Assembly: GCA_902595625.1 (NCBI GenBank)
Contig: CACJQQ010000008.1
Location: 1-53,673 of the forward strand
Length of the DNA: 53,673 nucleotides
From: an uncultured Pelagibacteraceae bacterium
GTDB lineage: Bacteria; Pseudomonadota; Alphaproteobacteria; Pelagibacterales; Pelagibacteraceae
Direction: 5' to 3'
A model generated the notes under the pieces. It saw only the letters and a program-made list of their open reading frames with translations. It did not search any database and was not told the origin of the DNA. Made by a program: the position numbers and the translations under genes. Each line of letters starts with the position of its first letter. Within the stretch, counting starts at the first letter, position 1. Below, in pieces: positions 7,823-21,047 of this stretch.

Positions 7823-9592
7823 ATGCCAAAATTATTGAGTGGAGCGGAAATAGTATTTAAAGCATTGGAAGACCAAAAAGTTGAATATATTTTTGGATAT
7901 CCAGGGGGAGCCGTGCTCCCAATTTATGATGAATTAAAAAATCATAAATCAATTAAACATATTTTAGCAAGACATGAACAAGGCGCAGGTCATGCTGCAG
8001 AAGGTTACGCAAGATCAAGCGGTAAGCCGGGAGTTTTATTAGTTACATCAGGTCCAGGAGCAACAAATGCAGTTACAGCTTTGACCGATGCTTACATGGA
8101 CTCAATTCCTGTGGTTTGCATTTCTGGACAAGTTCCAACTCATTTAATTGGAACAGATGCATTTCAAGAATGTGATACAACAGGAATCACAAGGCCATGC
8201 ACAAAACATAATTGGTTAGTTAAAGACGTAAATGATTTAGCAGACATCATGAGTCAAGCTTTTAAAATCGCAACAACTGGTCGACCGGGACCTGTTTTAG
8301 TTGATATTCCCAAAGATATCCAATTCAACAAAGGTATTTATAAAGTAAGCAAAAACAAATTAGAAAAAAAATTGAATGGCGCTCTCTCGAATAAAATAAA
8401 TTTAAAAGACGTAGATAAATTTATTGAGATGATAAAAAAATCATCTAAACCAATTTTTTATACAGGTGGTGGAGTAATTAATTCAGGTCCAAAAGCAAGT
8501 GAACTTTTAAGAGATTTAGTTTCATTAACTGGTTTTCCTATTACTTCTACTCTTCAAGGATTAGGAGCTTTTCCGGGAGACGATCCTCAGTTTTTAGGAA
8601 TGCTTGGCATGCATGGTACTTATGAAGCTAATAATGCTATGCATGATTGTGACTTAATGATTAATATTGGAGCAAGATTTGATGACAGAATTACAGGAAA
8701 AATTGACGAGTTTTCTCCAAAATCAAAAAAAATTCATATTGATATAGATCCATCTTCAATTGGAAAAAATGTAAAAGTGGATTTGGCCATTACAAGTGAT
8801 GTTACAGAATTATTACAAGCGGTTATAAAAAGATTTAAAGAAAAAAATAAAAATTTTATTGAGTCGAATAAACAAAAAACTGCTAAGTGGTGGAGTCAAA
8901 TTGATAAATGGAGAGAAAAAAAATCTTTAAATTTCATCAATAGCAAGGAAACTATTAAACCACAGCATGCTGTACAAAGATTATATGAATTAACAAAACA
9001 CCAAGACACTTTTATTACTACAGAAGTTGGACAACACCAAATGTGGGCTGCTCAACATTATAAGTTTAATAAACCTAACAGATGGATGACTTCTGGAGGT
9101 CTAGGCACTATGGGATATGGTTTACCCGCAGCTATCGGTGTTCAAATTGCTCATCCTAAAAAGCTAGTAATAGATATAGCTGGTGAAGCATCAATATTAA
9201 TGAACATTCAAGAAATGTCGACCGCAATACAATATAGATTGCCAGTTAAGATTTTTATTTTAAATAATGAATACATGGGAATGGTCCGACAATGGCAAGA
9301 ATTGTTGCACGATAAAAATTATTCTGAAAGTTATACAGAAGCTTTACCAGATTTTGTTAAGTTAGCCGAAGCTTATGGCGCCGTTGGAATCAGAGCAAAA
9401 ACTCCTGGTGAACTAGACGAAAAGATTAAAGAAATGATTAATACAGATAAACCTGTTATTTTTGATTGTGTAGTTGATAAAGTAGAAAACTGTTATCCAA
9501 TGATACCTTCTGGAAAACCTCATAACCAAATGCTTCTTGGACCCGAAGATGAAAAAGAAGAAGTTTCAGATGAAGGAAAAACTTTAGTTTAA
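7823..9592 (+). CDS. ilvB: acetolactate synthase large subunit
   Basis: Thiamine-diphosphate enzyme that makes acetolactate or acetohydroxybutyrate, the first common step of Val/Leu/Ile synthesis. The catalytic Glu52 lies in the RHEQGAGHAAEGYA motif. The metal/ThDP-binding motif near residues 454-482 reads GEASILMN...NN, with Glu455 where GDG/GDA normally has Asp. The spacing to Asn481-Asn482 is normal. The length, 589 aa, is typical. The ATG of ilvN overlaps the stop codon (TAATG). Confidence 0.95.
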   Translation: MPKLLSGAEIVFKALEDQKVEYIFGYPGGAVLPIYDELKNHKSIKHILARHEQGAGHAAEGYARSSGKPGVLLVTSGPGATNAVTALTDAYMDSIPVVCISGQVPTHLIGTDAFQECDTTGITRPCTKHNWLVKDVNDLADIMSQAFKIATTGRPGPVLVDIPKDIQFNKGIYKVSKNKLEKKLNGALSNKINLKDVDKFIEMIKKSSKPIFYTGGGVINSGPKASELLRDLVSLTGFPITSTLQGLGAFPGDDPQFLGMLGMHGTYEANNAMHDCDLMINIGARFDDRITGKIDEFSPKSKKIHIDIDPSSIGKNVKVDLAITSDVTELLQAVIKRFKEKNKNFIESNKQKTAKWWSQIDKWREKKSLNFINSKETIKPQHAVQRLYELTKHQDTFITTEVGQHQMWAAQHYKFNKPNRWMTSGGLGTMGYGLPAAIGVQIAHPKKLVIDIAGEASILMNIQEMSTAIQYRLPVKIFILNNEYMGMVRQWQELLHDKNYSESYTEALPDFVKLAEAYGAVGIRAKTPGELDEKIKEMINTDKPVIFDCVVDKVENCYPMIPSGKPHNQMLLGPEDEKEEVSDEGKTLV

Positions 9593-10143
9593 TGCCTAAG
9601 CCAAAATCAGCATACAGCCAACCAACAAAATTTGGAAAAGAGGATCATCATATAATTGTTGTATGGGTAGATAATGAGGCTGGAGTTTTAGCAAGAGTTA
9701 TCGGATTATTTTCTGGTAGAGGTTATAATATTGAGTCTCTAGCAGTGGCTGAAATAGATAAAAAAAAACACTTATCAAGAATTACAATAGTTACTAAAGG
9801 AACTCCTGAGGTTATCCAGCAGATCAAATTACAGCTTGGAAAATTAATCCCAGTTCATAAAGTAGCAGATTTTTCTAGGAATGATCCTAAAATTTTATTT
9901 AAAGAACTTGCTTTACTTAAAGTAGTTGGAGCTACAAAAAAACTGGATAAAGCGAAGAAATTATGTAAAAAACATGACGGATTAATCTTAGATAAAACAA
10001 AAAAGTCTTTTGTTATTCAAGTAACTGCTTTAAGAAGAGAAATTGATAAATTAGTTGCAACCTTAAAGCCTTTAGGACTAATAAGTGTCTCTAGAACCGG
10101 GGCAGTTGCAATGACAAAAGGTGATGAAGTTTTTACACAATAG
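9592..10143 (+). CDS. ilvN: acetolactate synthase regulatory (small) subunit
   Basis: Small subunit that activates the large subunit and gives valine feedback control. The N-terminal ACT domain (about residues 20-95) is recognised from HHIIVVWVDNEAGVLARVIGLF and the RGYNIESLAV motif. A C-terminal ALS-type domain ends with SRTGAVAMTKGDEVF. At 183 aa it is a typical long IlvN/IlvH form. It overlaps the end of ilvB by one base and is 9 bases from ilvC. Confidence 0.95.
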   Translation: MPKPKSAYSQPTKFGKEDHHIIVVWVDNEAGVLARVIGLFSGRGYNIESLAVAEIDKKKHLSRITIVTKGTPEVIQQIKLQLGKLIPVHKVADFSRNDPKILFKELALLKVVGATKKLDKAKKLCKKHDGLILDKTKKSFVIQVTALRREIDKLVATLKPLGLISVSRTGAVAMTKGDEVFTQ

Positions 10144-11172
<1,029 letters not shown>

Positions 11173-11214
11173 CCCAATCTGACTCATTAATAGCTCTTAT
11201 TGATACATAATAAT

Positions 11215-11242
11215 TTGCAAATTCTATCTTTGATTGTATTAT
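11215..11242 (+). promoter_or_regulatory. possible promoter before leuA
   Basis: TTGCAA (11215-11220), a 16-base spacer and TATTAT (11237-11242) in the 102-base ilvC-leuA gap. The fit is fair only, and AT-rich DNA gives many such matches. A 9-bp inverted repeat follows at 11246-11269. Confidence 0.35.
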
Positions 11243-11245
11243 GAG

Positions 11246-11269
11246 AAACTTTTGAATTAACAAAAGTTT
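11246..11269 (+). repeat. inverted repeat just upstream of leuA
   Basis: AAACTTTTG and CAAAAGTTT form a perfect 9-bp inverted repeat around a 6-base AATTAA loop. It ends 5 bases before the leuA ATG. It has no run of Ts after it, only TAAG, so it is not a convincing terminator. It could be an operator or an RNA hairpin affecting leuA initiation. Confidence 0.5.
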
Positions 11270-11274
11270 TAAGT

Positions 11275-13880
<2,606 letters not shown>

Positions 13881-13898
13881 TTTGTCTTTACAAAAAAA

Positions 13899-14744
13899 AT
13901 GTCAGTTAGTAGAGATGATTTTAGTATAGCTTTTCGTTCAGCTCTTTTACAAAGAGGAGCAACTCAAAAATTTTCAATTTTCTCTCTTATAATTGTAGCT
14001 TTAATAGTGTTTTTTTTAGATGTTTATGGATTTACCGCAGTAAAAACAGCAAGAAGTTTTATAAATGATGTTGTCTATAGAGTTACTTATTTAGCCTCCG
14101 CTCCAACAAGATTATTTCCAGGTATTAATCAGGGTATCGCAAGTCATTTCAATTTAAAAAAAGAAAATGAAGAATTAAGACAAGTCATAGAAAGGTACAA
14201 ATCTCTTGATCTAAACCTAGAATATATTTCAAATGAAAATAAAAATTTAAAAAAAGTTCTAGATACTGAAGATATAGAAAGCGTTTCGAATGTAGTCCTA
14301 GCTAAAGTTTTAGTTGATCGGAATAGTCCTTTTTTAAAATCAATAATTATAAACAAAGGAAGTAAAGAAGGTATTATAAAAGGAATGCCTGTTACTCAAA
14401 ATAAATATTTAGTTGGACGTATTGTTGAGACTAATTATTTATCATCAAGAGTATTATTATTAAATGACTTAAATAGTAGAATTCCAGTAACATTTGATGA
14501 AAAAAGCACCCAAGCAATTTTAACTGGAGGTGGTACGCGTAAACCTACACTGTCTTACTTACCCGAAGACTATCAATTTGAAGAAGATATTACAGTATTT
14601 GCTTCCGGAAAAGATGGAATTTTTAATGCGGGAACACCAATTGGAAAAACTAAAGATAATGGAGAAGTAGAGTTATTTGTAGACCCTAACCAATTATCGT
14701 TTGTAACAGTTAATTTAATAAAACCAACTAAGGAAGTTTTTTAA
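13899..14744 (+). CDS. mreC: rod-shape determining protein MreC
   Basis: Bitopic periplasmic scaffold of the Rod complex that binds PBP2. One membrane helix near residues 24-45 is followed by a coiled coil (about residues 85-125, KKENEELRQVIERYKSLDLNLEYISNENKN region, only part quoted here for position). Two beta-rich domains include the IINKGSKEGIIKGMPV segment typical of MreC. The length, 281 aa, is normal. It overlaps mreD by one base (TAATG). Confidence 0.92.
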   Translation: MSVSRDDFSIAFRSALLQRGATQKFSIFSLIIVALIVFFLDVYGFTAVKTARSFINDVVYRVTYLASAPTRLFPGINQGIASHFNLKKENEELRQVIERYKSLDLNLEYISNENKNLKKVLDTEDIESVSNVVLAKVLVDRNSPFLKSIIINKGSKEGIIKGMPVTQNKYLVGRIVETNYLSSRVLLLNDLNSRIPVTFDEKSTQAILTGGGTRKPTLSYLPEDYQFEEDITVFASGKDGIFNAGTPIGKTKDNGEVELFVDPNQLSFVTVNLIKPTKEVF

Positions 14745-15256
14745 TGGCTAAAGCAAATTTAATACATAAATTATTTGCTGCTGGTCCTTTAATTTTATTA
14801 TATTACTTATCAATAAGTGAAATTGATACTAATCTAGAAAAGTTATTTGAAGTTTTCTCTTTAAATTTACAAATCATAATAATTTATTTTTGGATTATAA
14901 AGCGTCCAAGTCTTATGGGTCCAGGACATATATTTTTAGCGGGACTAATCAACGATGTTGTGATGGGATTTCCATTAGGCATAAGCTCACTATCTTATCT
15001 AGTAGTCTGTTTTGTAGGCAATTATGTTAGAAATAAAAGTGTTAATACTACAATAGCATCTGACTGGTTTACGTTTTTGATAGCTTTATTATTTGCTAAT
15101 TTACTTTTCTTTTCACTATTAAATAATTTTTCGGAAGTAGCGATCTCTTATACAAAAATTGGTTATAATACTTTCTTTACTCTATTTTTATTTCCAGTTT
15201 TTTGGCTTCTATTTAATCTTTATCAAATGAGTTTTATAGGATCTCAAGATGCTTAG
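14744..15256 (+). CDS. mreD: rod-shape determining protein MreD
   Basis: Small polytopic membrane protein with about five hydrophobic segments in 170 aa. The RPSLMGPGHIFLAGLINDVVMGFPLG segment carries the Asp-in-helix pattern common to MreD. The family is weakly conserved, so the call rests on size, topology and position between mreC and the PBP2 gene, with overlaps on both sides (1 base and 8 bases). Confidence 0.88.
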   Translation: MAKANLIHKLFAAGPLILLYYLSISEIDTNLEKLFEVFSLNLQIIIIYFWIIKRPSLMGPGHIFLAGLINDVVMGFPLGISSLSYLVVCFVGNYVRNKSVNTTIASDWFTFLIALLFANLLFFSLLNNFSEVAISYTKIGYNTFFTLFLFPVFWLLFNLYQMSFIGSQDA

Positions 15257-17183
15257 TCCTGGTTCAGGAAATACCGTCATTAAATCTAAACTTATAAGCA
15301 GAAGAATGTTTTTAATTACTGCAGCAAAGGCTGTGGTGATGGTTGGCTTAGTAGGGAGACTTATATCTCTTCAAATCAATCAAGCCACAAAATACAAGTC
15401 TTTGTCAGATAAAAATAGATTTAGAGAATGGAAGTTAGCACCTGAAAGAGGAGCAATAAAAGACTTCTTCGATACAAAAATCGCATCAAGCGAACCTCTT
15501 TATCAATTACATTTAGTACCTGAAAACGCTAAAGACCTAGATAATTTATTCGTAAGATTAAAAGCAATTTTAAATATTACAGATCGAAAAGTTTCTTATT
15601 TAAAAAGAGTTATTAAAAAACAAAAACCCTGGGAACCAGTGATAGTTTCAGAAAATTTGGATTGGTCTGATTTTTCAAGAATAAATTTATTTTTACACGA
15701 ACTCGAAGGAGTAGAACCCATCGTCTCTGTTGCGAGAACTTACCCTGATAACTCTTCAGCGCATATTTTAGGTTATGTTTCTCAAATAAGTGCAAAAGAT
15801 TTACAAACAAAAGAATATCTCAAAGAATTAGCTGTGCCCGGTATGGCAATAGGAAAAACTGGTTTGGAAAGAAAATTAGATCAACAAATAATAGGTAAAG
15901 TAGGTTATCAACGTTATGAAGTGAACGCTTTTGGGAAAAGAATTAGAGAAATAAAAATTGACGAAGGTCAGGCAGGTAAAAGTTTTAAAACAACTTTAGA
16001 TTACGAAGTACAAAAATACACTAATGAACTCTTAAAAGATAAAGCTGCAGCCGTATGTGTAATGGATGTGTATAATGGAGATATAGTATCTTTAGTTTCG
16101 TCGCCAACGTTTGAGCCTAATGAATTTGTTCATGGATTAGATAAGGCTTATTGGAATAGTTTAATTAAAAACGATAAGAAACCTTTAGCCAATAAAGCGT
16201 TGTCAGGATTATATCCTCCAGGATCTACAATTAAAACTTTGGTGGCTTTAAGTGCATTAGAAAATAAAATTATAAGACCTTTAGATACTTTCAGATGTAA
16301 AGGGAAAATAGAGCTGTATGGAGAAAAATTTCACTGCTGGGAGAAAGAAGGTCACGGGATTGTAAATCTCCGAAAAGGAATTCAAAGATCTTGCGACGTT
16401 TACTTTTATGAAGTTGCTAGAAAACTTGGTGTGGATCGATTATCAGAAACTGCAAAACGATTTGGATTAGGAAAAAAAGTTTTAAATGACTTTATCGAAG
16501 AGAGGTCAGGTGTAGTACCTAATACAAAATGGAAGAAAAAATATATTGGACAAAATTGGTACTTAGGTGAAACTCTTCACTCAGGAATTGGCCAAGGTTA
16601 CTTTCAAAGCACCCCTTTGCAATTATGTTTAATGACTGCTCAAATTGCAAATGGAGGTTTTGAAATAAAACCTAGAATAATATTTGATGAAAAAAATGAC
16701 AACCTCAGAAAATATTTAAAACACAAAAATGAAAATCCAAATGAACCTCTTCCAACTGACTTATTAGTATCAAATTTTTATTTAAAACCTTTGTTTAAAA
16801 ATCAAGAGCATATTAATCTTATTAAAGACGCAATGTTTTCATCATCGAATGAACCTGGTGGAACTTCTTATAGACACAGGTTGGAAAATCCAAAATTTAC
16901 TTTTGCCGGGAAAACTGGATCATCACAGATAAAAAGATTTACAGAAGCACAACGAGAAGCGGAAGTAAAACAAGAAAGCTTGCCTTATAAAGATAGAGAC
17001 CATGCGTTGTTCGTAGCGTTTGCTCCTTACAAAAATCCGCAATATGCGATCAGTGTTTTGGTTGAACACGGTGGTTCAGGTGGTAAAGCTGCAGCGCCGA
17101 TAGCAAAAAAAGTAATTCAAAAAGTTCTAGAAAGACATGAATTAAGAAGAAGTGTTAACAATCAAATTGGAGAGTCGGTTTAA
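15249..17183 (+). CDS. mrdA: penicillin-binding protein 2 (Rod complex transpeptidase)
   Basis: Class B PBP that cross-links lateral-wall peptidoglycan together with RodA. One N-terminal membrane helix (about residues 23-43) comes first. A dimerisation domain follows, with SAHILGYVSQIS and GKTGLERKLD. The transpeptidase domain has SxxK at Ser326 (GSTIK), SxD at RSCDVYF and KTG at residues 555-557 (GKTGSSQ). The length, 644 aa, is normal. The start overlaps mreD by 8 bases and the stop overlaps rodA (TAATG). Confidence 0.95.
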   Translation: MLSPGSGNTVIKSKLISRRMFLITAAKAVVMVGLVGRLISLQINQATKYKSLSDKNRFREWKLAPERGAIKDFFDTKIASSEPLYQLHLVPENAKDLDNLFVRLKAILNITDRKVSYLKRVIKKQKPWEPVIVSENLDWSDFSRINLFLHELEGVEPIVSVARTYPDNSSAHILGYVSQISAKDLQTKEYLKELAVPGMAIGKTGLERKLDQQIIGKVGYQRYEVNAFGKRIREIKIDEGQAGKSFKTTLDYEVQKYTNELLKDKAAAVCVMDVYNGDIVSLVSSPTFEPNEFVHGLDKAYWNSLIKNDKKPLANKALSGLYPPGSTIKTLVALSALENKIIRPLDTFRCKGKIELYGEKFHCWEKEGHGIVNLRKGIQRSCDVYFYEVARKLGVDRLSETAKRFGLGKKVLNDFIEERSGVVPNTKWKKKYIGQNWYLGETLHSGIGQGYFQSTPLQLCLMTAQIANGGFEIKPRIIFDEKNDNLRKYLKHKNENPNEPLPTDLLVSNFYLKPLFKNQEHINLIKDAMFSSSNEPGGTSYRHRLENPKFTFAGKTGSSQIKRFTEAQREAEVKQESLPYKDRDHALFVAFAPYKNPQYAISVLVEHGGSGGKAAAPIAKKVIQKVLERHELRRSVNNQIGESV

Positions 17184-18307
17184 TGTTACAACCAAGGTCT
17201 ATTCAATCTTCATTAGGTATTAGAGATAAAATTTTATCTTTAGACTTTATCTTAGTTATTTCAATTTTACTTTTAGGAATAATAAGTATGTTTGCAATGT
17301 ACTCAACAGATGGCGGAGAATTTAAATATCACACTAACAGCCACATTTTAAGATTCTTTGTATTTTTTGGAATGTTTTTTGTTGTCTCATTTATTTCTAT
17401 AAGATTTTGGCACGAGACGAGTTATTTAATTTATGTTGGAGTTTTTATTTTACTATTGGGTGTAAAGTATTTTGGATTAACATCATCAGGGTCTAAAAGA
17501 TGGTTGGATCTTTATTTTATGAACTTGCAACCTTCAGAGTTAATGAAAATAGGATTAATTTTGTTTTTAGCTAAATATTATCATCGTATTTCTATTGAAG
17601 GTATAAATAGTTTTAGATATTTGATTTTACCAATTACAGTTCTTATTGCGCCTGTAATTTTAGTAGCTACTCAACCGGACCTTGGAACATCAATTTTGAT
17701 TGCGGCTGGAGGTATTGTTGTGGCGTGGTTAGCAGGTGTTAGAGCAAAGTTCTTTACTCTATCTGGATTAGCAATGCTTGCTTTATTGCCTATTGCTATT
17801 TCATTTCTGAAACCCTATCAAAAGTCAAGAATACTCACTTTCTTAAATCCCGAAAGAGACCCATTGGGAGCTGGGTATCAGATCATCCAGTCAAAAATTG
17901 CAATTGGTTCAGGAGGGCTTTTCGGCAAGGGCTTCTTAAATGGATCACAAAGTTACCTAGATTATCTACCAGAAAAACATACTGACTTTATTTTTACTCT
18001 GTTTTCTGAAGAATTTGGATTTTTTGGTTCTTTGTTTATTTTATTGCTTTATGCATTGATATTATCAAGGATTATTCGAATAGGTCATATGACAAGAAGT
18101 AATTTTGGTAAATTATATTGCTATAGTTTTGCTACAGCTTTCTTTATTTATGTGGCAGTGAACATGATGATGGTTTTAGGCTTACTACCCATAGTAGGAT
18201 CTCCTTTACCTATAATGTCATATGGTGGATCTTCTATGATGGCAATCATGTTTGGGCTTGGAATAGTAATGTCCTGCAAGATTTATAAAGACGTTCCGGT
18301 CAACTAA
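17183..18307 (+). CDS. rodA: RodA, SEDS-family peptidoglycan glycosyltransferase
   Basis: Polymerises peptidoglycan with PBP2. It is a polytopic protein of about ten membrane segments in 374 aa. SEDS hallmarks visible are SGSKRWLDLYFMNLQPSELMK, the ATQPDLGTSILI motif with the catalytic Asp, PEKHTDFIFTLFSEEFGFFG and LPIVGSPLPIMSYGGSSM near the C-terminus. It is last in the mreBCD-mrdAB block; the bactofilin gene follows after 81 bases. Confidence 0.95.
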   Translation: MLQPRSIQSSLGIRDKILSLDFILVISILLLGIISMFAMYSTDGGEFKYHTNSHILRFFVFFGMFFVVSFISIRFWHETSYLIYVGVFILLLGVKYFGLTSSGSKRWLDLYFMNLQPSELMKIGLILFLAKYYHRISIEGINSFRYLILPITVLIAPVILVATQPDLGTSILIAAGGIVVAWLAGVRAKFFTLSGLAMLALLPIAISFLKPYQKSRILTFLNPERDPLGAGYQIIQSKIAIGSGGLFGKGFLNGSQSYLDYLPEKHTDFIFTLFSEEFGFFGSLFILLLYALILSRIIRIGHMTRSNFGKLYCYSFATAFFIYVAVNMMMVLGLLPIVGSPLPIMSYGGSSMMAIMFGLGIVMSCKIYKDVPVN

Positions 18308-18388
18308 ATCAAAGCCTAAAATGACCAAATTTTTTCTAAATAATAACTTGTATATTTTACAAATAGGTGATTAGTTAACAAAATATTT

Positions 18389-18841
18389 ATGTTTGGTGAT
18401 AAAAAAATTAAAATTAAAGATTCTGAAAGATCACTTATAAGTGAAACAGTAAGTATTGAAGGCACTATAAATAGCTCTGGCGCAATTGACGTTGCTGGTT
18501 TAATTAAAGGACCAGTTTACTCAAAAGAATTAATCGTGAGAGATACAGGCTCAATAACAGGATCAATCGAAGCTGATGACGTAGAAATTCACGGTCATCT
18601 AGATGGCAAAGTTTCAGCTCAAAATATAGTAATAGGAGCTACTGGTACAGTTAAAGGTGACATCGAGTTTGGTAGCAATCTTAGAACTGAAAATGGTGCT
18701 GATATTGACGGTTACATCAAAAAAACAAATAGTTCGAAATCTAAATTAACAGGCGACTTCTTATTTAAGAAAAAAGATAAGAAAGAGACTTCTGAAACTG
18801 AAGAAAGACCAGAAGTAGTTAATAAAGAAGCAATAGCCTAA
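18389..18841 (+). CDS. bactofilin-family cytoskeletal protein
   Basis: Bactofilins polymerise without nucleotides into beta-helical filaments. The central region (about residues 18-115) has the repeating short-strand pattern with conserved Gly: ISETVSIEGTINSSGAIDVAG, IKGPVYSKELIVRDTGSITG, IEADDVEIHGHLDGKVSAQN. It is flanked by charged, low-complexity ends (Lys/Glu-rich C-terminus). The length, 150 aa, is normal. Its place directly after mreBCD-PBP2-RodA suggests a part in cell shape, which is inference. Confidence 0.9.
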   Translation: MFGDKKIKIKDSERSLISETVSIEGTINSSGAIDVAGLIKGPVYSKELIVRDTGSITGSIEADDVEIHGHLDGKVSAQNIVIGATGTVKGDIEFGSNLRTENGADIDGYIKKTNSSKSKLTGDFLFKKKDKKETSETEERPEVVNKEAIA

Positions 18842-18886
18842 TCTACCGCACTACTATTTTTCATAACATTGAAATATAATTTCCTT

Positions 18887-20146
18887 ATGGAAAATTATAG
18901 GTGTAGATCAGTTGGTATTGTAGGATCCGGAATACAAGGTGTTTGTACTGGATTACAATTAATTAAAAAAGGGATACCAGTGACTATATTTGATAGACAT
19001 GACCCTTTATCAACTGAATTTAAAGCAGCTTCGTATGGTAACGCTGGCCATTTTTCCCCTTACGCAGTTTTGCAATTCAATCGTCCAGATGTTTTATATG
19101 ATGTTCCTAAAATGTTGATCAGTTCTTATGGACCTCTCGCTTTAAAATGGAATTATATTCCAAAAATGTTTAATTGGTTTTTGCATTATTTTAAAAACTG
19201 CAATCATCATTCAATGATGCATACTGCAAAAAATATGCATCAAATTTTAAGTCTTTCAAACGATGCTTATGAAGAAATTTTTCAAGAAATTGACACCACG
19301 GGATTAGTTGAAAAAAAAGGTATTATTTATATCTGGACTAATAAAAATATGAAAAGTAGAAATCTAGAAATAAAAGTTCGTAAGGAACTAGGTATTGAAC
19401 AAAAACTTCTTTCACAAAAAGAGGTTTTAGATTTAGAACCAAATTTACAACCTGTTTTTGATGCAGGGGTAATTTATGAGAGCGCAATGCATGCAAGAGA
19501 TCCACATGGAATTCTTAAAAAAATATTTAAATTATATTTAGAGCGCGGCGGCAAGTTTGTACAAACAAATATTATAAATTTAGAGCAAATAAATATAAAT
19601 GAAACAGCAATTAGATCAGAAACTGAGGAGTATAAATTTGAAAAAACTGTAGTAGCCTCTGGGGCATTTTCTAAATTATTAACTGATCAATTAGGAGAGA
19701 ATATACCTCTTGATACGGAAAGGGGTTATCATGTTCATTTTAAAGGAAAAGATCATCTGATAAGTCGACCTGTAATATTCTTAGATAGAGGATTTGGTAT
19801 GACACCAATGAATCAAGGTTTGAGAGCTGTAGGAACCGTCGAATTAGGAGGATTAAAAAACCCTCCTTCTAAAAAAAGGATTGATTATATTATTAAGTGC
19901 GCGAAAGAACTTTTACCTGATCTTGGTAAACATGAGGACGAATGGCTAGGTTTTAGACCCACGCTTCCTGATTTTCTTCCAATTTTAGGCCCTTCATTAA
20001 AAAATAAAAATATTATTTATGCTTTTGGACATCAGCATTTAGGCTGGACATTAGGTGCTATTACAGGCAAAATTATTTCTAAAATAGTTGCAGGAGAAAA
20101 AACAAATTTAGATTTAACTCCATACAGCTCAAAAAGATTTAATTAG
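18887..20146 (+). CDS. FAD-dependent D-amino acid dehydrogenase/oxidase (DadA-like)
   Basis: Member of the DAO superfamily. The N-terminal GIVGSGIQGVCTGLQL is the FAD-binding loop, followed by VTIFDRHDP. The C-terminal GFRPTLPDFLPILGPS and FGHQHLGWTLGAITG are typical of DadA-like enzymes. A TTG six codons upstream (18869) is possible, but ATG 18887 places the Rossmann motif normally (419 aa). It is followed after 7 bases by an EamA transporter and then a D-2-hydroxyacid dehydrogenase. The three may form a pathway for a D-amino acid and its oxo-acid; the substrate is not known. Confidence 0.85.
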   Translation: MENYRCRSVGIVGSGIQGVCTGLQLIKKGIPVTIFDRHDPLSTEFKAASYGNAGHFSPYAVLQFNRPDVLYDVPKMLISSYGPLALKWNYIPKMFNWFLHYFKNCNHHSMMHTAKNMHQILSLSNDAYEEIFQEIDTTGLVEKKGIIYIWTNKNMKSRNLEIKVRKELGIEQKLLSQKEVLDLEPNLQPVFDAGVIYESAMHARDPHGILKKIFKLYLERGGKFVQTNIINLEQININETAIRSETEEYKFEKTVVASGAFSKLLTDQLGENIPLDTERGYHVHFKGKDHLISRPVIFLDRGFGMTPMNQGLRAVGTVELGGLKNPPSKKRIDYIIKCAKELLPDLGKHEDEWLGFRPTLPDFLPILGPSLKNKNIIYAFGHQHLGWTLGAITGKIISKIVAGEKTNLDLTPYSSKRFN

Positions 20147-20153
20147 GAAATTT

Positions 20154-21047
20154 TTGTCAAAAAATTATTTAGCTTATCTATTTCTAGTGCTAGCAGCACT
20201 ATTTTGGTCGGGTAATTTTATTGTTGGAAAGTTCGCAACATTATTTGAAATTCCCCCACTAACACTAAATGTTTTTAGATGGATTTCAGTTTGGTTTATA
20301 TTAATACCTTTTACATATAAAGAAATTTACAACAATTTATCTTATATAAAAAAAAATTTGCTTGTTATCAGCTTCATGGGAGTAATTACAATAAGCACTT
20401 TTAACTCTGTTGTTTATTTTGCACTAAATTACACACAAGTAATAAATGCAGTTCTGATGTTAGCTGCTATTCCTGCAGCAACAATTGTGCTTTCGTCTTT
20501 AATGAAAATTGAAAAAACAAATTTTTTTCAAATTATTGGACTGTTGTTGTCAATTATAGGAATTGGATCAATCATTTCCAACGGTGATATTCAAAAAATT
20601 ATTTCTTTAAGCTTTAACAAAGGTGACTTATGGATGCTAGTTTGTGTAGTTACGTGGTCTCTTTATACTACTTTACTTAAAAAACATAAATTTAAATTTT
20701 CACAGTTTACTTTAATTCAGCTAATGGTTTCTGTTGGGATACTTTTTTTGATACCTCAATTTTTTTATGAAAAATCTATTGGTCTAGAACTAAATTTAAA
20801 CAAAGCATTTTTTTTGATTCTTTTTTATGTGGTTGTGTTTCCAGCTATTGCTGCTTATTACTGCTGGCAAAAAGGTGTTCAGATAATTGGCCCGAATAGA
20901 TCTACCATGTTTGTTCAATTGATGCCTTTATTCAGTGCAGTCATGGCGATCATAATCTTTAAAGAACAATTTGAACTATATCATTTTGCTGGAGCTGTTT
21001 TTATAGTATCAGGTATTTATCTTTCAAATAAAAAAATAAATGATTAA
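20154..21047 (+). CDS. EamA/DMT-family transporter
   Basis: Ten predicted membrane helices in 297 aa, arranged as two EamA repeats (about residues 8-140 and 155-290). The start LAYLFLVLAALFWSGNFIVGKFA and the conserved GPNRSTMFVQLMPLFSAVMAIIIFKE near the end are typical of this family of metabolite exporters. The start is TTG at 20154 with AGGA upstream. It overlaps the next gene by 8 bases, so it is in an operon with DadA and the hydroxyacid dehydrogenase genes. Confidence 0.88.
   Translation: MSKNYLAYLFLVLAALFWSGNFIVGKFATLFEIPPLTLNVFRWISVWFILIPFTYKEIYNNLSYIKKNLLVISFMGVITISTFNSVVYFALNYTQVINAVLMLAAIPAATIVLSSLMKIEKTNFFQIIGLLLSIIGIGSIISNGDIQKIISLSFNKGDLWMLVCVVTWSLYTTLLKKHKFKFSQFTLIQLMVSVGILFLIPQFFYEKSIGLELNLNKAFFLILFYVVVFPAIAAYYCWQKGVQIIGPNRSTMFVQLMPLFSAVMAIIIFKEQFELYHFAGAVFIVSGIYLSNKKIND

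Noticed and set aside
18869-18886. TTG start of the DadA-like gene
   Set aside because: ATG 18887 puts the FAD-binding loop at the usual distance from the N-terminus; TTG would add only six unlike residues.
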